DNA from: JAOUEA01 sp035711865
GTDB taxonomy: Bacteria > Actinomycetota > UBA4738 > HRBIN12
Length of the DNA stretch: 64,000 nucleotides
Direction: 5' to 3'
Assembly (NCBI GenBank): GCA_035711865.1
Contig: DASTBT010000004.1
Coordinates: 9,897-73,896 of the forward strand
The notes under the pieces: generated by a model
What the model was told of the DNA's origin: nothing
What the model saw: only the letters and a program-made list of their open reading frames with translations
The model's database searches: none
Program-made: the position numbers and the translations under genes
In this document: piece after piece, positions 25,620 to 33,537 of the stretch
Position numbering within the stretch: position 1 is the stretch's first letter
Layout of the letters: each line of letters begins with the position of its first letter

Positions 25620-25904
25620 ATGGATGCGCTCAGCGTCGGCGTCCCCGTGCTGTCCGGGCCGGCCGCCGGATGGAACTTCTGGCCCGTGCTGGGCATCCCC
25701 TTGGCTTGGCTACTGGTGTTCGGGTGGCTCCGCGTCCCGCTGCGGCCCGGCATCGCGATCGGGGTGACCGTGGTCGGGCTGCTCTCCGCGGACGCGGTCT
25801 CGACCTGGGGCGTGGCACCGGTGGTCATCGGAGTCTCCTTGCTCCTGGCCGCGATCACGATCGCACTCCGGCACGCGCGGCGGATTCGGCCACCGAACGT
25901 TTGA
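25620..25904 (+). CDS. Small three-helix membrane protein of unknown function
   Basis: The product has 94 residues with hydrophobic segments at about 20-38, 46-62 and 66-83 and a basic C-terminal tail (RHARRIRPP). It lies between the two predicted GntR operators and on the same strand as the permease, so it would be the first gene of that unit. The Shine-Dalgarno is poor (AAGGAG is 22 nt upstream), which weakens the call. The amino-acid pattern and the lack of in-frame breaks nevertheless look coding. Possible roles are a permease accessory subunit or a membrane anchor; no family was recognised. Confidence 0.5.
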   Translation: MDALSVGVPVLSGPAAGWNFWPVLGIPLAWLLVFGWLRVPLRPGIAIGVTVVGLLSADAVSTWGVAPVVIGVSLLLAAITIALRHARRIRPPNV

Positions 25905-25913
25905 CAGACAAAC
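25899..25913. promoter_or_regulatory. Predicted GntR operator 2
   Basis: GTTTGACAGACAAAC reads GTTTGTCTGTCAAAC on the other strand and matches operator 1 in the core TTTGTCTG-x-CAAA at 12 of 13 positions. It overlaps the end of the 94-residue ORF and lies 62 nt before the permease start. A repressor bound here would block the permease/ligase operon. Confidence 0.72.
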
Positions 25914-25974
25914 CCTTTCTGTGTCTCCATACCGGGGTCCGCGCGACGGGGGGTCGGCGGAAGGAGGGTGACGG

Positions 25975-27585
25975 ATGTCCGAGCGCAAGGTCGGATCGGT
26001 CACGTACCGGGAGGTCGGCGAGGGCTACTTCGAGGACCGCGGTCTGCGGCGTCATGCCGGAGTCTGGTCGCTGTGGGCACTCGGGGTCGGCGCCGTTATC
26101 TCGGGCGACTACTACGGATGGAACTTCGGTCTGTCCGTCGGGGGATTCGGAGGTCTGCTGGTCGCGACCGCGATCATCGCGATCATGTACTACGGCCTCT
26201 GCTACAGCATCGCGGAGATGTCGCCGGCGCTGCCGCACACGGGCGGCGCCTACTCGTTCGCGAGGTCGGCGATGGGCCCGTGGGGTGGGTTCCTCACCGG
26301 GCTCGCCGAGAACGCCGAGTACGTGATCACGACGGCGGTCGTGAACGGCGCCATCGCGCTGCTCGCGCAGGAGGTGGTCACGGACCTGTTCAACCTCTCG
26401 AGCGACGTGTGGTGGAACAGCGAGCCCTTCTGGTGGGCCGTCTTCTACATCGTGTTCCTCGCGATCAACATCAGCGGCGTCGAGGCGACGTTCCGATTCA
26501 CTGTCGTTATCACGGTCGTCGCGATGGCTATCCTGGTCGTCTTCTACGTCGCCGCGCTCGTGAGCGGAGACTTCAGCCCCGACCTGTGGTTCAACATCGC
26601 CGACGGAGGTGGTGAGGCGCCCGCGGGCGAAGGCTCGTTCCTTCCGTTCGGCATCAGCGGCATCTTCAAGGCGCTCCCGTTCGCGATCTGGTTCTACCTC
26701 GCGATCGAGGAGGTCCCGCTCGCGGCCGAGGAGTCGATGGACCCGCGGCGCGACGTGCCCAGGGGCACGATCCGCGGCATGCACACGCTGCTGCTGCTCA
26801 GCATCGGCACCCTGCTGCTCAACTCGGGCGTCGGAGGCGGGGCGCTGACGATCGGCGAGTCGGGCACCCCGCTCTTCGACGGGTTCCGAGCGATCTTCGG
26901 CGAAGGCACCGGCGCCGTGCTGCTGGGCGCGATGGGACTCGTCGGCCTGGTCGCGAGCTTCTTCACGATCATGTACGCATACGGGCGGAACACGTTCTCG
27001 CTGTCGCGGGCCGGGTACTTTCCGCAGTTCCTGTCGAAGACGCACGGCACACGGAAGACCCCGCACGTGGCGTTGGTCGCGGGCGCGCTCGTCGGCTACG
27101 CCGTGCTGTGGGTGATCTGGTACCTCGGCCGGCAGGAGGGCGACCTCGGCGCCCAGGTCGTGGCAGCGGTGCTGAACATGGCCGTGTTCGCGGCGGTGCT
27201 CGCCTACATCCTGCAGTGTCTGTCGTTCGTGATGCTCCGGCTGAACTTGCCGAACATCGAACGGCCGTACGTCAGCCGCTGGGGGGTCGCGGGGGCCTAC
27301 ATCGCCGGCGTCATCGCCGCGGTGGCGCTGGTCTCGATCTTCCTGAACGAGGACTACCGTCCGGGCGTCTACGGCGTGGCCGCGTACTTCGCGATCGCGA
27401 TCCTCTACTTCGCGATCGCGGGGCGCCACCGCCTCGTGCTCTCGCCCGAGGAGGAGTTCGCCCTCACGAAAGGCGAGTCGGGCATCCCCGAGGCGGAAGG
27501 ATACCGAACGAGCGCGGCAGAACAGGAGGCAATCCTGCGCGGAGGCGATGACCAGTCGTCGACGCCACCGCCGTCGTCCGGCTGA
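25975..27585 (+). CDS. APC-superfamily amine/amino-acid permease (ethanolamine-permease-like)
   Basis: The product is a 536-residue, about 12-helix transporter. The N-terminal block LWALGVGAVISGDYYGWNFG, followed by SIAEMSPALPHTGGAYSFAR and GFLTGLAENAEYV, is the pattern of the ethanolamine permease (Eat) branch of the APC superfamily. The C-terminus is a soluble acidic/Ser-rich tail. A strong AAGGAGGG Shine-Dalgarno precedes the ATG. It probably imports the amine that the two downstream glutamate ligases act on, by cation or proton coupling. Ethanolamine is the best single guess, but closely related APC proteins carry other amines and amino acids. Confidence 0.88.
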   Translation: MSERKVGSVTYREVGEGYFEDRGLRRHAGVWSLWALGVGAVISGDYYGWNFGLSVGGFGGLLVATAIIAIMYYGLCYSIAEMSPALPHTGGAYSFARSAMGPWGGFLTGLAENAEYVITTAVVNGAIALLAQEVVTDLFNLSSDVWWNSEPFWWAVFYIVFLAINISGVEATFRFTVVITVVAMAILVVFYVAALVSGDFSPDLWFNIADGGGEAPAGEGSFLPFGISGIFKALPFAIWFYLAIEEVPLAAEESMDPRRDVPRGTIRGMHTLLLLSIGTLLLNSGVGGGALTIGESGTPLFDGFRAIFGEGTGAVLLGAMGLVGLVASFFTIMYAYGRNTFSLSRAGYFPQFLSKTHGTRKTPHVALVAGALVGYAVLWVIWYLGRQEGDLGAQVVAAVLNMAVFAAVLAYILQCLSFVMLRLNLPNIERPYVSRWGVAGAYIAGVIAAVALVSIFLNEDYRPGVYGVAAYFAIAILYFAIAGRHRLVLSPEEEFALTKGESGIPEAEGYRTSAAEQEAILRGGDDQSSTPPPSSG

Positions 27586-27609
27586 CGCCGACGAACCAAG
27601 AACGGAAGG

Positions 27610-27639
27610 GACACGGCGGCCGGTGACGGCCGCCGTGTC
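27610..27639. terminator. Perfect 12-bp hairpin between permease and ligase genes
   Basis: GACACGGCGGCC and GGCCGCCGTGTC pair completely around a 6-nt loop GGTGAC, 24 nt after the permease stop and 25 nt before the ligase start. No U-run follows, so it may act as an mRNA-stabilising or attenuating stem between genes of one operon and not as a full terminator. Confidence 0.6.
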
Positions 27640-27664
27640 TGCGTCTCGAGGCTGAGGAGGGGCG

Positions 27665-29047
27665 ATGGACCAGCAGGGCTTGCTCGACGCGAAGGAGCTG
27701 GAGGGCCGCGCCGACGCCGGCGAGATCGACACCGTGCTCTGCATGTTCACCGACATGCAGGGTCGGTTCATGGGCAAGCGTGTGATGCCCGACTTCTTCC
27801 TGCACGAGATCCTGGGCGAGGAAGGACTGCACGCATGCCTGTACCTGCTCGCGATCGACATGGAGATGGAGCCGCTGCCCGGCTACGAGTACGCGAGCTG
27901 GGAGACCGGGTACGGCGACTTCCGCATGGTGCCCGACATGTCGACCTTACGCTGGTGTCCCTGGCTCGAGAACACCGTGATGGTGATCTGTGACGTTGCC
28001 GACGAGGACACGGGCGAACCGGTCGAGGTGGCGCCCCGGCAGATCTTGAAACGGCAGATCGAGCGCGCGGCGGAGGCCGGCTTCACGATCAAGACCGGGT
28101 CGGAGCTCGAGTTCTACCTCTTCAAGGACGGCTACGACGAGCTCGCCGAGCGCGGCTACAGGGACGCGCGTCCGTCATCGAGCTACATCATGGACTACCA
28201 CATGCTCCAGACCACGAAGGACGAGTGGGTGATCCGCCAGATCCGCAACGGCATGCGCGGCGCAGGCATCCCGGTGGAGTTCTCGAAGGGTGAGTTCGGG
28301 AAGGGACAGCACGAGATCAACATCACGTACGCGGATGCCCTGACGACCGCCGACTACCACGTGCTCTACAAGCACGGGGTCAAGGAGATCTGCGCGGCCA
28401 ACGGCGTCGCCGCCACGTTCATGGCGAAGTGGACGATGGAGGAGGCCGGCTCCTCGTGCCACATGCACTCGAGCGTGTGGAACGCGAATGGCACGAAGTC
28501 GCTGATGTTCGATCAGCGAGCCGAGCACCACATATCGAAGACGTACGGCCACTTCATGGGCGGACTGATGGCAACCGCGCGGGAGATGGCGTGGATGTTC
28601 GCCCCGTTCGTGAACTCGTACAAGCGATACCAGCTCGGGTCCTGGGCCCCGACCGCCATCGTGTGGAGCCGTGACAACCGCACGTGCGGGTTCCGGACGG
28701 TCGGGGAGCACGCCGGCGCACGCGTGGAGAATCGCATCCCCGGTGCCGACGTCAACCCGTACCTCGGGTACGCCGCCACGATCGCGGGTGGGCTGCACGG
28801 ACTCCAGAACGAGGTCGAGGCACCGGACATGTTCGTCGGCAACGCCTACGAGGCCAAGCGGGTGCCGCGCGTGCCGTCGAGCCTGCACGAGGCGGTCGAC
28901 GTCTTCCGCAAGAGCAAGGTCGCGAAGGAGGCCTTCGGCGACTTCGTCTTCGGCCATCTGCTGAACACGGCCGTGCAGGAACAGGCGATCTTCGACAACC
29001 TCTGCGTGACCGACTGGGAGCTCGCCCGCTACTTCGAGCGCGGTTGA
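27665..29047 (+). CDS. Glutamine-synthetase-like gamma-glutamyl-amine ligase 1
   Basis: The product is a 460-residue protein of the GlnA/PuuA superfamily. It has an N-terminal beta-grasp domain (TDMQGRFMGKRV, about 30-41), GSELEFYLF with metal-binding Glu, KGEFGKGQHEIN, an ATP/Glu site around SSCHMHSSVW, and NSYKRYQLGSWAPTAIVWSRDN. It lacks the C-terminal adenylylation-loop Tyr pattern of true GlnA. Family members such as PuuA, GlnA4 and IpuC couple glutamate to an amine with ATP. The position after an amine permease and before an amidotransferase supports that role. It is preceded by GAGGAGGGG and a strong hairpin. Confidence 0.88.
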   Translation: MDQQGLLDAKELEGRADAGEIDTVLCMFTDMQGRFMGKRVMPDFFLHEILGEEGLHACLYLLAIDMEMEPLPGYEYASWETGYGDFRMVPDMSTLRWCPWLENTVMVICDVADEDTGEPVEVAPRQILKRQIERAAEAGFTIKTGSELEFYLFKDGYDELAERGYRDARPSSSYIMDYHMLQTTKDEWVIRQIRNGMRGAGIPVEFSKGEFGKGQHEINITYADALTTADYHVLYKHGVKEICAANGVAATFMAKWTMEEAGSSCHMHSSVWNANGTKSLMFDQRAEHHISKTYGHFMGGLMATAREMAWMFAPFVNSYKRYQLGSWAPTAIVWSRDNRTCGFRTVGEHAGARVENRIPGADVNPYLGYAATIAGGLHGLQNEVEAPDMFVGNAYEAKRVPRVPSSLHEAVDVFRKSKVAKEAFGDFVFGHLLNTAVQEQAIFDNLCVTDWELARYFERG

Positions 29048-29085
29048 ACCGAGTCGCGCGGCCACCGCCGATACACTGGCTCGTC

Positions 29086-29799
29086 ATGCGACCCGTGATC
29101 CTGATCGGGCACGCCGATTACGAGACGTTCGGCGTCGCGCCCGAGACGTTCCGCGACGCAGACGTCCCCTGGATCGAGCACCTCGCCCACGCGGGCGCCG
29201 AGCTCCCGGACCTCTCCCAGATCTCCGGGATCGCGCTCTACGGCGGCGAGATGAACGTCGACATGGGCGAGCGGTACCCGTTCCTGTCCGATGAACGCAT
29301 CTACGTCCGCAAGGCGATCGATGCGGGCGTGCCCTATCTGGGGATCTGCCTCGGCGCGCAGATGCTGGCTCGAGCGCTCGACCACCCGGTGCATCCGGCC
29401 GGCATCCGGGAGTTCGGGTTCAATCCCCTGCGACCGACGCTCGCGGCCGCCGACGACGAGCTCCTGTCCACGTTCCGCGACGGCGACCTAGTGTTCCACT
29501 GGCACGAGGATACGTTCCGGCTCCCCGAGGGCGCCGCCTTGCTGGCGACCGGGGACGAAGTGCCCCTCCAGGCCTTTCGCCACGGCGCCACATCGTGGGG
29601 GCTGCAATTCCATCTCGAGGTCGATCGCGCCGAGATCGAGCTGTGGCTCGAGACCGCCGGCGAGGATGAGGTCGCCTCGTGGGGAAAGACGACCGATCAG
29701 ATCCTGGACGAGACCGACCGGCACATCGAGGCACACGAAGCCCGGGGCCGCGAGGTGTTCGCTCGCTTCGCTCGCGTTGCTCGACGCCACTCAGGCTGA
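29086..29799 (+). CDS. Class I glutamine amidotransferase-like hydrolase 1
   Basis: This stand-alone GATase1 domain of 237 residues has the nucleophile C88 in GICLGAQML, H176 and E178 in LQFHLEV, the full triad. There is no synthetase domain. Similar free-standing domains beside GS-like ligases (AtdA2, PuuD-like function) cleave gamma-glutamyl amides, which is the predicted job here: releasing glutamate from the processed amine. It lies 38 nt after ligase 1. Its N- and C-terminal ends closely resemble the short broken ORF at 40317-40511, so a third copy once existed. Confidence 0.82.
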   Translation: MRPVILIGHADYETFGVAPETFRDADVPWIEHLAHAGAELPDLSQISGIALYGGEMNVDMGERYPFLSDERIYVRKAIDAGVPYLGICLGAQMLARALDHPVHPAGIREFGFNPLRPTLAAADDELLSTFRDGDLVFHWHEDTFRLPEGAALLATGDEVPLQAFRHGATSWGLQFHLEVDRAEIELWLETAGEDEVASWGKTTDQILDETDRHIEAHEARGREVFARFARVARRHSG

Positions 29800-30063
29800 T
29801 CCGCAGGCCGCCTTCCAACGGGGAGCAGCATGCCCACCGTGGCCCACGCGACCTGGGGTCACGCCTCCCGGTTCCCGCCCACTTCCACCTTTCGAAGCCT
29901 GCACCGTCTGGCCGGCTCGCTCGGCGAGGCTACGCCTGGGAGACCGATCACTTCTCGGGTTCTTCCCCATGGGGAGCGAAACGGGTGGCCGGGGGTGAAC
30001 CAGGACCGTACCCTAAGGCTCCCGGCGCACGAGCTCGACGGGGTTCCCGTCGCGGAGGGGCGG
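29800..30063 (+). other. 264-nt leader-like gap inside the operon
   Basis: No gene could be supported here. An in-frame extension of the aminotransferase from ATG 29830 would add 78 residues that look non-coding (no domain, Pro/Arg/Ser-rich). The stretch contains several potential short stems, such as TTCCCCATGGGGA and the GGCTCGCTCGGCGAGGCT region, and ends with CGGAGGGG before the aminotransferase. It could hold an internal promoter or a structured RNA; I could match it to no known riboswitch. Confidence 0.4.
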
Positions 30064-31452
30064 ATGCAGCAGACGTTCATCGCGAGCGAGCGGACGCACG
30101 TGCTCCCCCTGGACCTCGCTCGCCCGATGCCGGTGGTCGCCCGGGGCGACGGCGTGTGGGTGGAAGACGCTACCGGCCGTCGATACCTCGACGCGATGAG
30201 CGGGGGCTCGATGGCCGCCACGCTTGGACACGGCCGGCGGGACATCATCGCGGCAGCCAGGGCGCAGGCCGATCGGTTGGCGTTCGTGCACAACGAACGC
30301 CTCACGAACCCCGCGCAGGAGCAGCTCGCGCGAGAGCTGCTCGAGGTCGCGCCCGAGGGCTTCACCCGCGTGAGGTTCACGGTCGCCGGGGCGGACGCGA
30401 ACGAGATGGCGATCCAGCTCGCCCGGAGCTTCCACGTCGAGCGCGGCGAGTCCAGCCGCTGGCAAGTCATCTCGCCGGCTCAGGCCTACCACGGCCCGAC
30501 GATGGAGACGCTGGCCCTCACAGGGCGAGCCGGGCTCCACGGGCCGTTCGGCCCCTACCTGCCGCGGCACCTGCATGTGCCGCCCAGCACGTGGCGGCTC
30601 GATCCGACCGGAGATGCCGCCCTCGACGCCCTCGACGAGGCGATCGAGGAGGCCGGGACGGAAACGGTCTCGGCGTTCTTCTGCGAGCCGATCAGCGGGG
30701 CGGCCCTTCCCGCCTATTCGCCGCCGGTGAGGTTCTGGGAAGGACTCGACGAGCGGCGCGACCGGCACGGCTTCCTCGTCTGCTTCGACGAGATCGTCAC
30801 CGGCGTCGGTCGCACCGGCGACTGGTTCGCCGGAGCGGCGACCGCCTGCGTGCCCGACATCATCGCGACGGCGAAGGGGCTCGGGGCCGGCTACGCGGCG
30901 ATCGGCGCGCTGCTCGTGCGGGAGCACGTCTACGAGGCGGTGGCGCGCGGATCGCGCCGCTTCCCCGTGGGCCACACGTGGGACGGCGCCCCCCTGTCGT
31001 GCGCGGTAGGCCTCGCCGTGCTGCACGCCCTGCGGTCGGAGGGGCTCGTCGACCGCGTGCGCGAGCGCGGCCCAAGCCTTCGCGAAGAGCTCGCGTCGGC
31101 GCTCGCGGAGCTTCCCATCGTCCACGAGGTTCGCGGACGCGGCTTCCTGCTGGGCATCGAGCTCGTGGATCCGCGAGACCGGCGATCGTTCTTGCCCCGC
31201 GAGCTCGGCGTGGCAGGCCGCATCGACCAGGCTGCGTTCGACCTCGGCCTCATCACGCTGTCCACGCAGCCCACTCGAGACGGCTACGCGGGCGACCAGA
31301 CCCTGTTCGCGCCACCGTTCGTCGCGACCGATGAGGAACTCGCTGAGATGGTCTCGCGCGTCGCCGAGGCCATCCGTCACGTGTCCGATCAGGTGGAGGC
31401 GGAGCTCGCCGCCACCCAGTCGTCGTGGTCGCCGGCGGGAGGGGGATCGTGA
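30064..31452 (+). CDS. Class III PLP aminotransferase 1
   Basis: The product is a 462-residue omega-type aminotransferase. It has the PLP motif CFDEIVTGVGRTGDWFA and the Schiff-base Lys in TAKGLGAGY (K271). Further markers are GVWVEDATGRRYLDAMSGGS near the N-terminus and GHTWDGAPLSCAVGLAVL. Members of this class move terminal amino groups (GABA, putrescine, taurine, beta-alanine). It is about 60 percent identical by eye to the second aminotransferase of this operon, so the two arose by duplication. The ATG at 30064 is preceded by GGAGGGG. Its stop overlaps the next gene by 4 nt. Confidence 0.88.
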   Translation: MQQTFIASERTHVLPLDLARPMPVVARGDGVWVEDATGRRYLDAMSGGSMAATLGHGRRDIIAAARAQADRLAFVHNERLTNPAQEQLARELLEVAPEGFTRVRFTVAGADANEMAIQLARSFHVERGESSRWQVISPAQAYHGPTMETLALTGRAGLHGPFGPYLPRHLHVPPSTWRLDPTGDAALDALDEAIEEAGTETVSAFFCEPISGAALPAYSPPVRFWEGLDERRDRHGFLVCFDEIVTGVGRTGDWFAGAATACVPDIIATAKGLGAGYAAIGALLVREHVYEAVARGSRRFPVGHTWDGAPLSCAVGLAVLHALRSEGLVDRVRERGPSLREELASALAELPIVHEVRGRGFLLGIELVDPRDRRSFLPRELGVAGRIDQAAFDLGLITLSTQPTRDGYAGDQTLFAPPFVATDEELAEMVSRVAEAIRHVSDQVEAELAATQSSWSPAGGGS

Positions 31453-32183
31453 GCCGTGCGGTTGACGCCGAGGTCGGGGTCCGAGCCCTGATCCTCCAGC
31501 ACGAGGAGCCCACACCGCCCGGGCTCGTCGCCGAGTGGCTCAGCTCGCACGGGGCGAACGCCGACACGTTTCGGATCGACATCGACGAGCGCGACGTCGA
31601 CCCCGCCGAGTACGACCTCATCGTGTCCCTCGGGTCCGAGTTCGCGGCCTTCGACGACTCGAAGCCGTTCGTGACGCGCGAGGCGGAACTCCTGCGCGAG
31701 GCCCTCACCGCGGACGTCCCGGTGCTCGGCCTGTGCTTCGGCGGCCAGATGTTGGCGCGGGTGCTGGGCGGTGAGGTCTACAGGTCCGGGAACGCCGAGA
31801 TCGGGTGGCTGCCGGTCCGAAGCACGGACCCGAACCTCGTGCCGGAGGGACCATGGTTCCAGTGGCACTTCGACACCTTCACGCTGCCCCACGACGCGGA
31901 GGTGGTTGCCGATTCGCCAGTGGGCCCACAGGCCTTCGTGGCGGGGCGGAGCCTCGGGCTGCAGTTCCATCCCGAGGTGACCATCGAGATCATGGACGAC
32001 TGGGTCCGCGCCTACCGTCACGAGCTCGACGCCGACGGCGTCGACCCGGACCGGTTGCTCGATGAGACGAAGCGCCTCGCGCCGGAGGCGCGGCGCCGGT
32101 CATGGCAACTCCTCGAGCGCTTCTGGACCGACGTCGCGGACCTCGACAGGTCCCCCGCCGCGACCGACGACGGTGAGCGCTGA
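31449..32183 (+). CDS. Class I glutamine amidotransferase-like hydrolase 2
   Basis: This second stand-alone GATase1 protein has 244 residues. The nucleophile is C96 in GLCFGGQML, and LQFHPEV provides H174 and E176. It is only moderately similar to the first (29086-29799), so the two may act on different gamma-glutamyl compounds. The GTG start overlaps the aminotransferase stop (GTGA), and aminotransferase 2 follows within 2 nt. The C-terminal 40 residues form a helical tail (RLLDETKRL) also seen in copy 1, a mark of this subgroup. Confidence 0.82.
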   Translation: MSRAVDAEVGVRALILQHEEPTPPGLVAEWLSSHGANADTFRIDIDERDVDPAEYDLIVSLGSEFAAFDDSKPFVTREAELLREALTADVPVLGLCFGGQMLARVLGGEVYRSGNAEIGWLPVRSTDPNLVPEGPWFQWHFDTFTLPHDAEVVADSPVGPQAFVAGRSLGLQFHPEVTIEIMDDWVRAYRHELDADGVDPDRLLDETKRLAPEARRRSWQLLERFWTDVADLDRSPAATDDGER

Positions 32184-32184
32184 C

Positions 32185-33537
32185 ATGCAGGGAACGGTCC
32201 GGGCGGGCGAGACGAGGGTCTTCCCACGGTTCCTCGATCTCGAGTACCCGATCATCGAGCGCGGCGAGGGTGTGTGGCTCACGACCGCCGACGACCGCCA
32301 CATCCTCGACGCCTGCTCCGGCGGGGCGATGGCGGCGTGCCTGGGCCACGGGATGCCGGAGATCGCCGCGGCGGCCGAGGAGCAGGGGCACGCGATCTCC
32401 TACTATTACAACCATCACTTCACGAGCGAGCCGCAGGAACGACTGGCCGACCGGCTCCTCTCGATCGCACCCGAGATGGGGCGGGTGCGATTCGTGTCGG
32501 GAGGATCGGAGGCCAACGAGACCGCGCTGCAGCTCGCTCGCCTGTACCACGTGGAGCGCGGCGACACCTCGCGCTGGCGCGTGATCTCGCCGGCGCAGTC
32601 CTACCACGGCTCGACGATGGGCACCCTCGCCCTCAGCGGACGAGCGGCCGTGCACGGACCGTACACCCCGTATCTCGCCGAGCACCTGCACATCCCACCA
32701 TCCACGCGACGCGCCGATCCGACCGGTGAAGGGGCGCTGAACGCCCTCGATCGGGCGCTGGACAAGGCCGGCCCCGAGACCGTCTCCGCTTTCCTCTGCG
32801 AGCCCGTGAGCGCCGCGGCTCTGCCCGCCTACGGCCCTCCCGACCAGTTCTGGCGCGGATTGGACGAACGCAGGAGAGAGCATGGGTTCCTCGTTGTCTT
32901 CGACGAGGTCGTCACGGGGATGGGCCGAGTCGGGAGCTGGCTCGCGGCCCACGAGTTGCCGATCGAGCCCGACATCGTCTGCGTCGGAAAGGGGCTCGGG
33001 GCCGGATATGCCCCGCTGGGCGGCGTGCTGTGCCGCCCACACGTGTACGACGCGCTCGACGGGGGATCTCGGGAGTTCGACCTCGGCCACACCTGGGACG
33101 GGGCGCCCCTGCCCACCTCGGTCGGGCTCGCGGTGCTCGACGTGCTCGAAGAGCGCGATCTGGTGACCAGGGTCCGGGAGCGTGGCCCCACCCTCCGCGA
33201 CGAGCTCGTGTCCGCACTCGGAGGCTTCGCGATCGTCGGCGACGTGCGCGGTCGAGGATACCTGCTCGGGGTGGAGCTCGTCGACCCCCGCGACGGGGAG
33301 TCGTTCCTACCGGTCGACCTCGATGCCGCATCCCTGGTCGCCGACACCGCGCTCGAGCACGAGCTCCTCGTGACATCGGTCCATCCTCAGGCCGACGGCC
33401 TCACGGGCGATCAGATCATGCTCGCGCCCGCCTACCTGAGCTCCGACGACGAGCTCTCCGAGATGGCGGACCGCCTCGCGGCGACGGTCCGGGACGTCGA
33501 ACGAACCGTCGAAGCCATGCTGACGGAGGCCCGATGA
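32185..33537 (+). CDS. Class III PLP aminotransferase 2
   Basis: This 450-residue paralogue of the aminotransferase at 30064-31452 has VFDEVVTGMGRVGSWLA, Schiff-base Lys K269 in VGKGLGAGYAP, and GHTWDGAPLPTSVGLAVL. The N-terminal substrate-pocket region differs most (ISYYYNHHFTSEPQE in place of LAFVHNERLTNPAQE), so a different amino donor or acceptor is likely. The ATG at 32185 was chosen, with an in-frame GTG at 32173. The stop overlaps the start of the second ligase (ATGA). Confidence 0.88.
   Translation: MQGTVRAGETRVFPRFLDLEYPIIERGEGVWLTTADDRHILDACSGGAMAACLGHGMPEIAAAAEEQGHAISYYYNHHFTSEPQERLADRLLSIAPEMGRVRFVSGGSEANETALQLARLYHVERGDTSRWRVISPAQSYHGSTMGTLALSGRAAVHGPYTPYLAEHLHIPPSTRRADPTGEGALNALDRALDKAGPETVSAFLCEPVSAAALPAYGPPDQFWRGLDERRREHGFLVVFDEVVTGMGRVGSWLAAHELPIEPDIVCVGKGLGAGYAPLGGVLCRPHVYDALDGGSREFDLGHTWDGAPLPTSVGLAVLDVLEERDLVTRVRERGPTLRDELVSALGGFAIVGDVRGRGYLLGVELVDPRDGESFLPVDLDAASLVADTALEHELLVTSVHPQADGLTGDQIMLAPAYLSSDDELSEMADRLAATVRDVERTVEAMLTEAR

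Noticed and set aside
29800..30063. Known riboswitch (glycine, ydaO, guanidine, SAM)
   Set aside because: I compared the visible conserved cores from memory and none fitted; stems are short and unspecific.
29830..30063. 78-residue N-terminal extension of aminotransferase 1
   Set aside because: The added sequence looks non-coding and a strong GGAGGGG ribosome site precedes ATG 30064.
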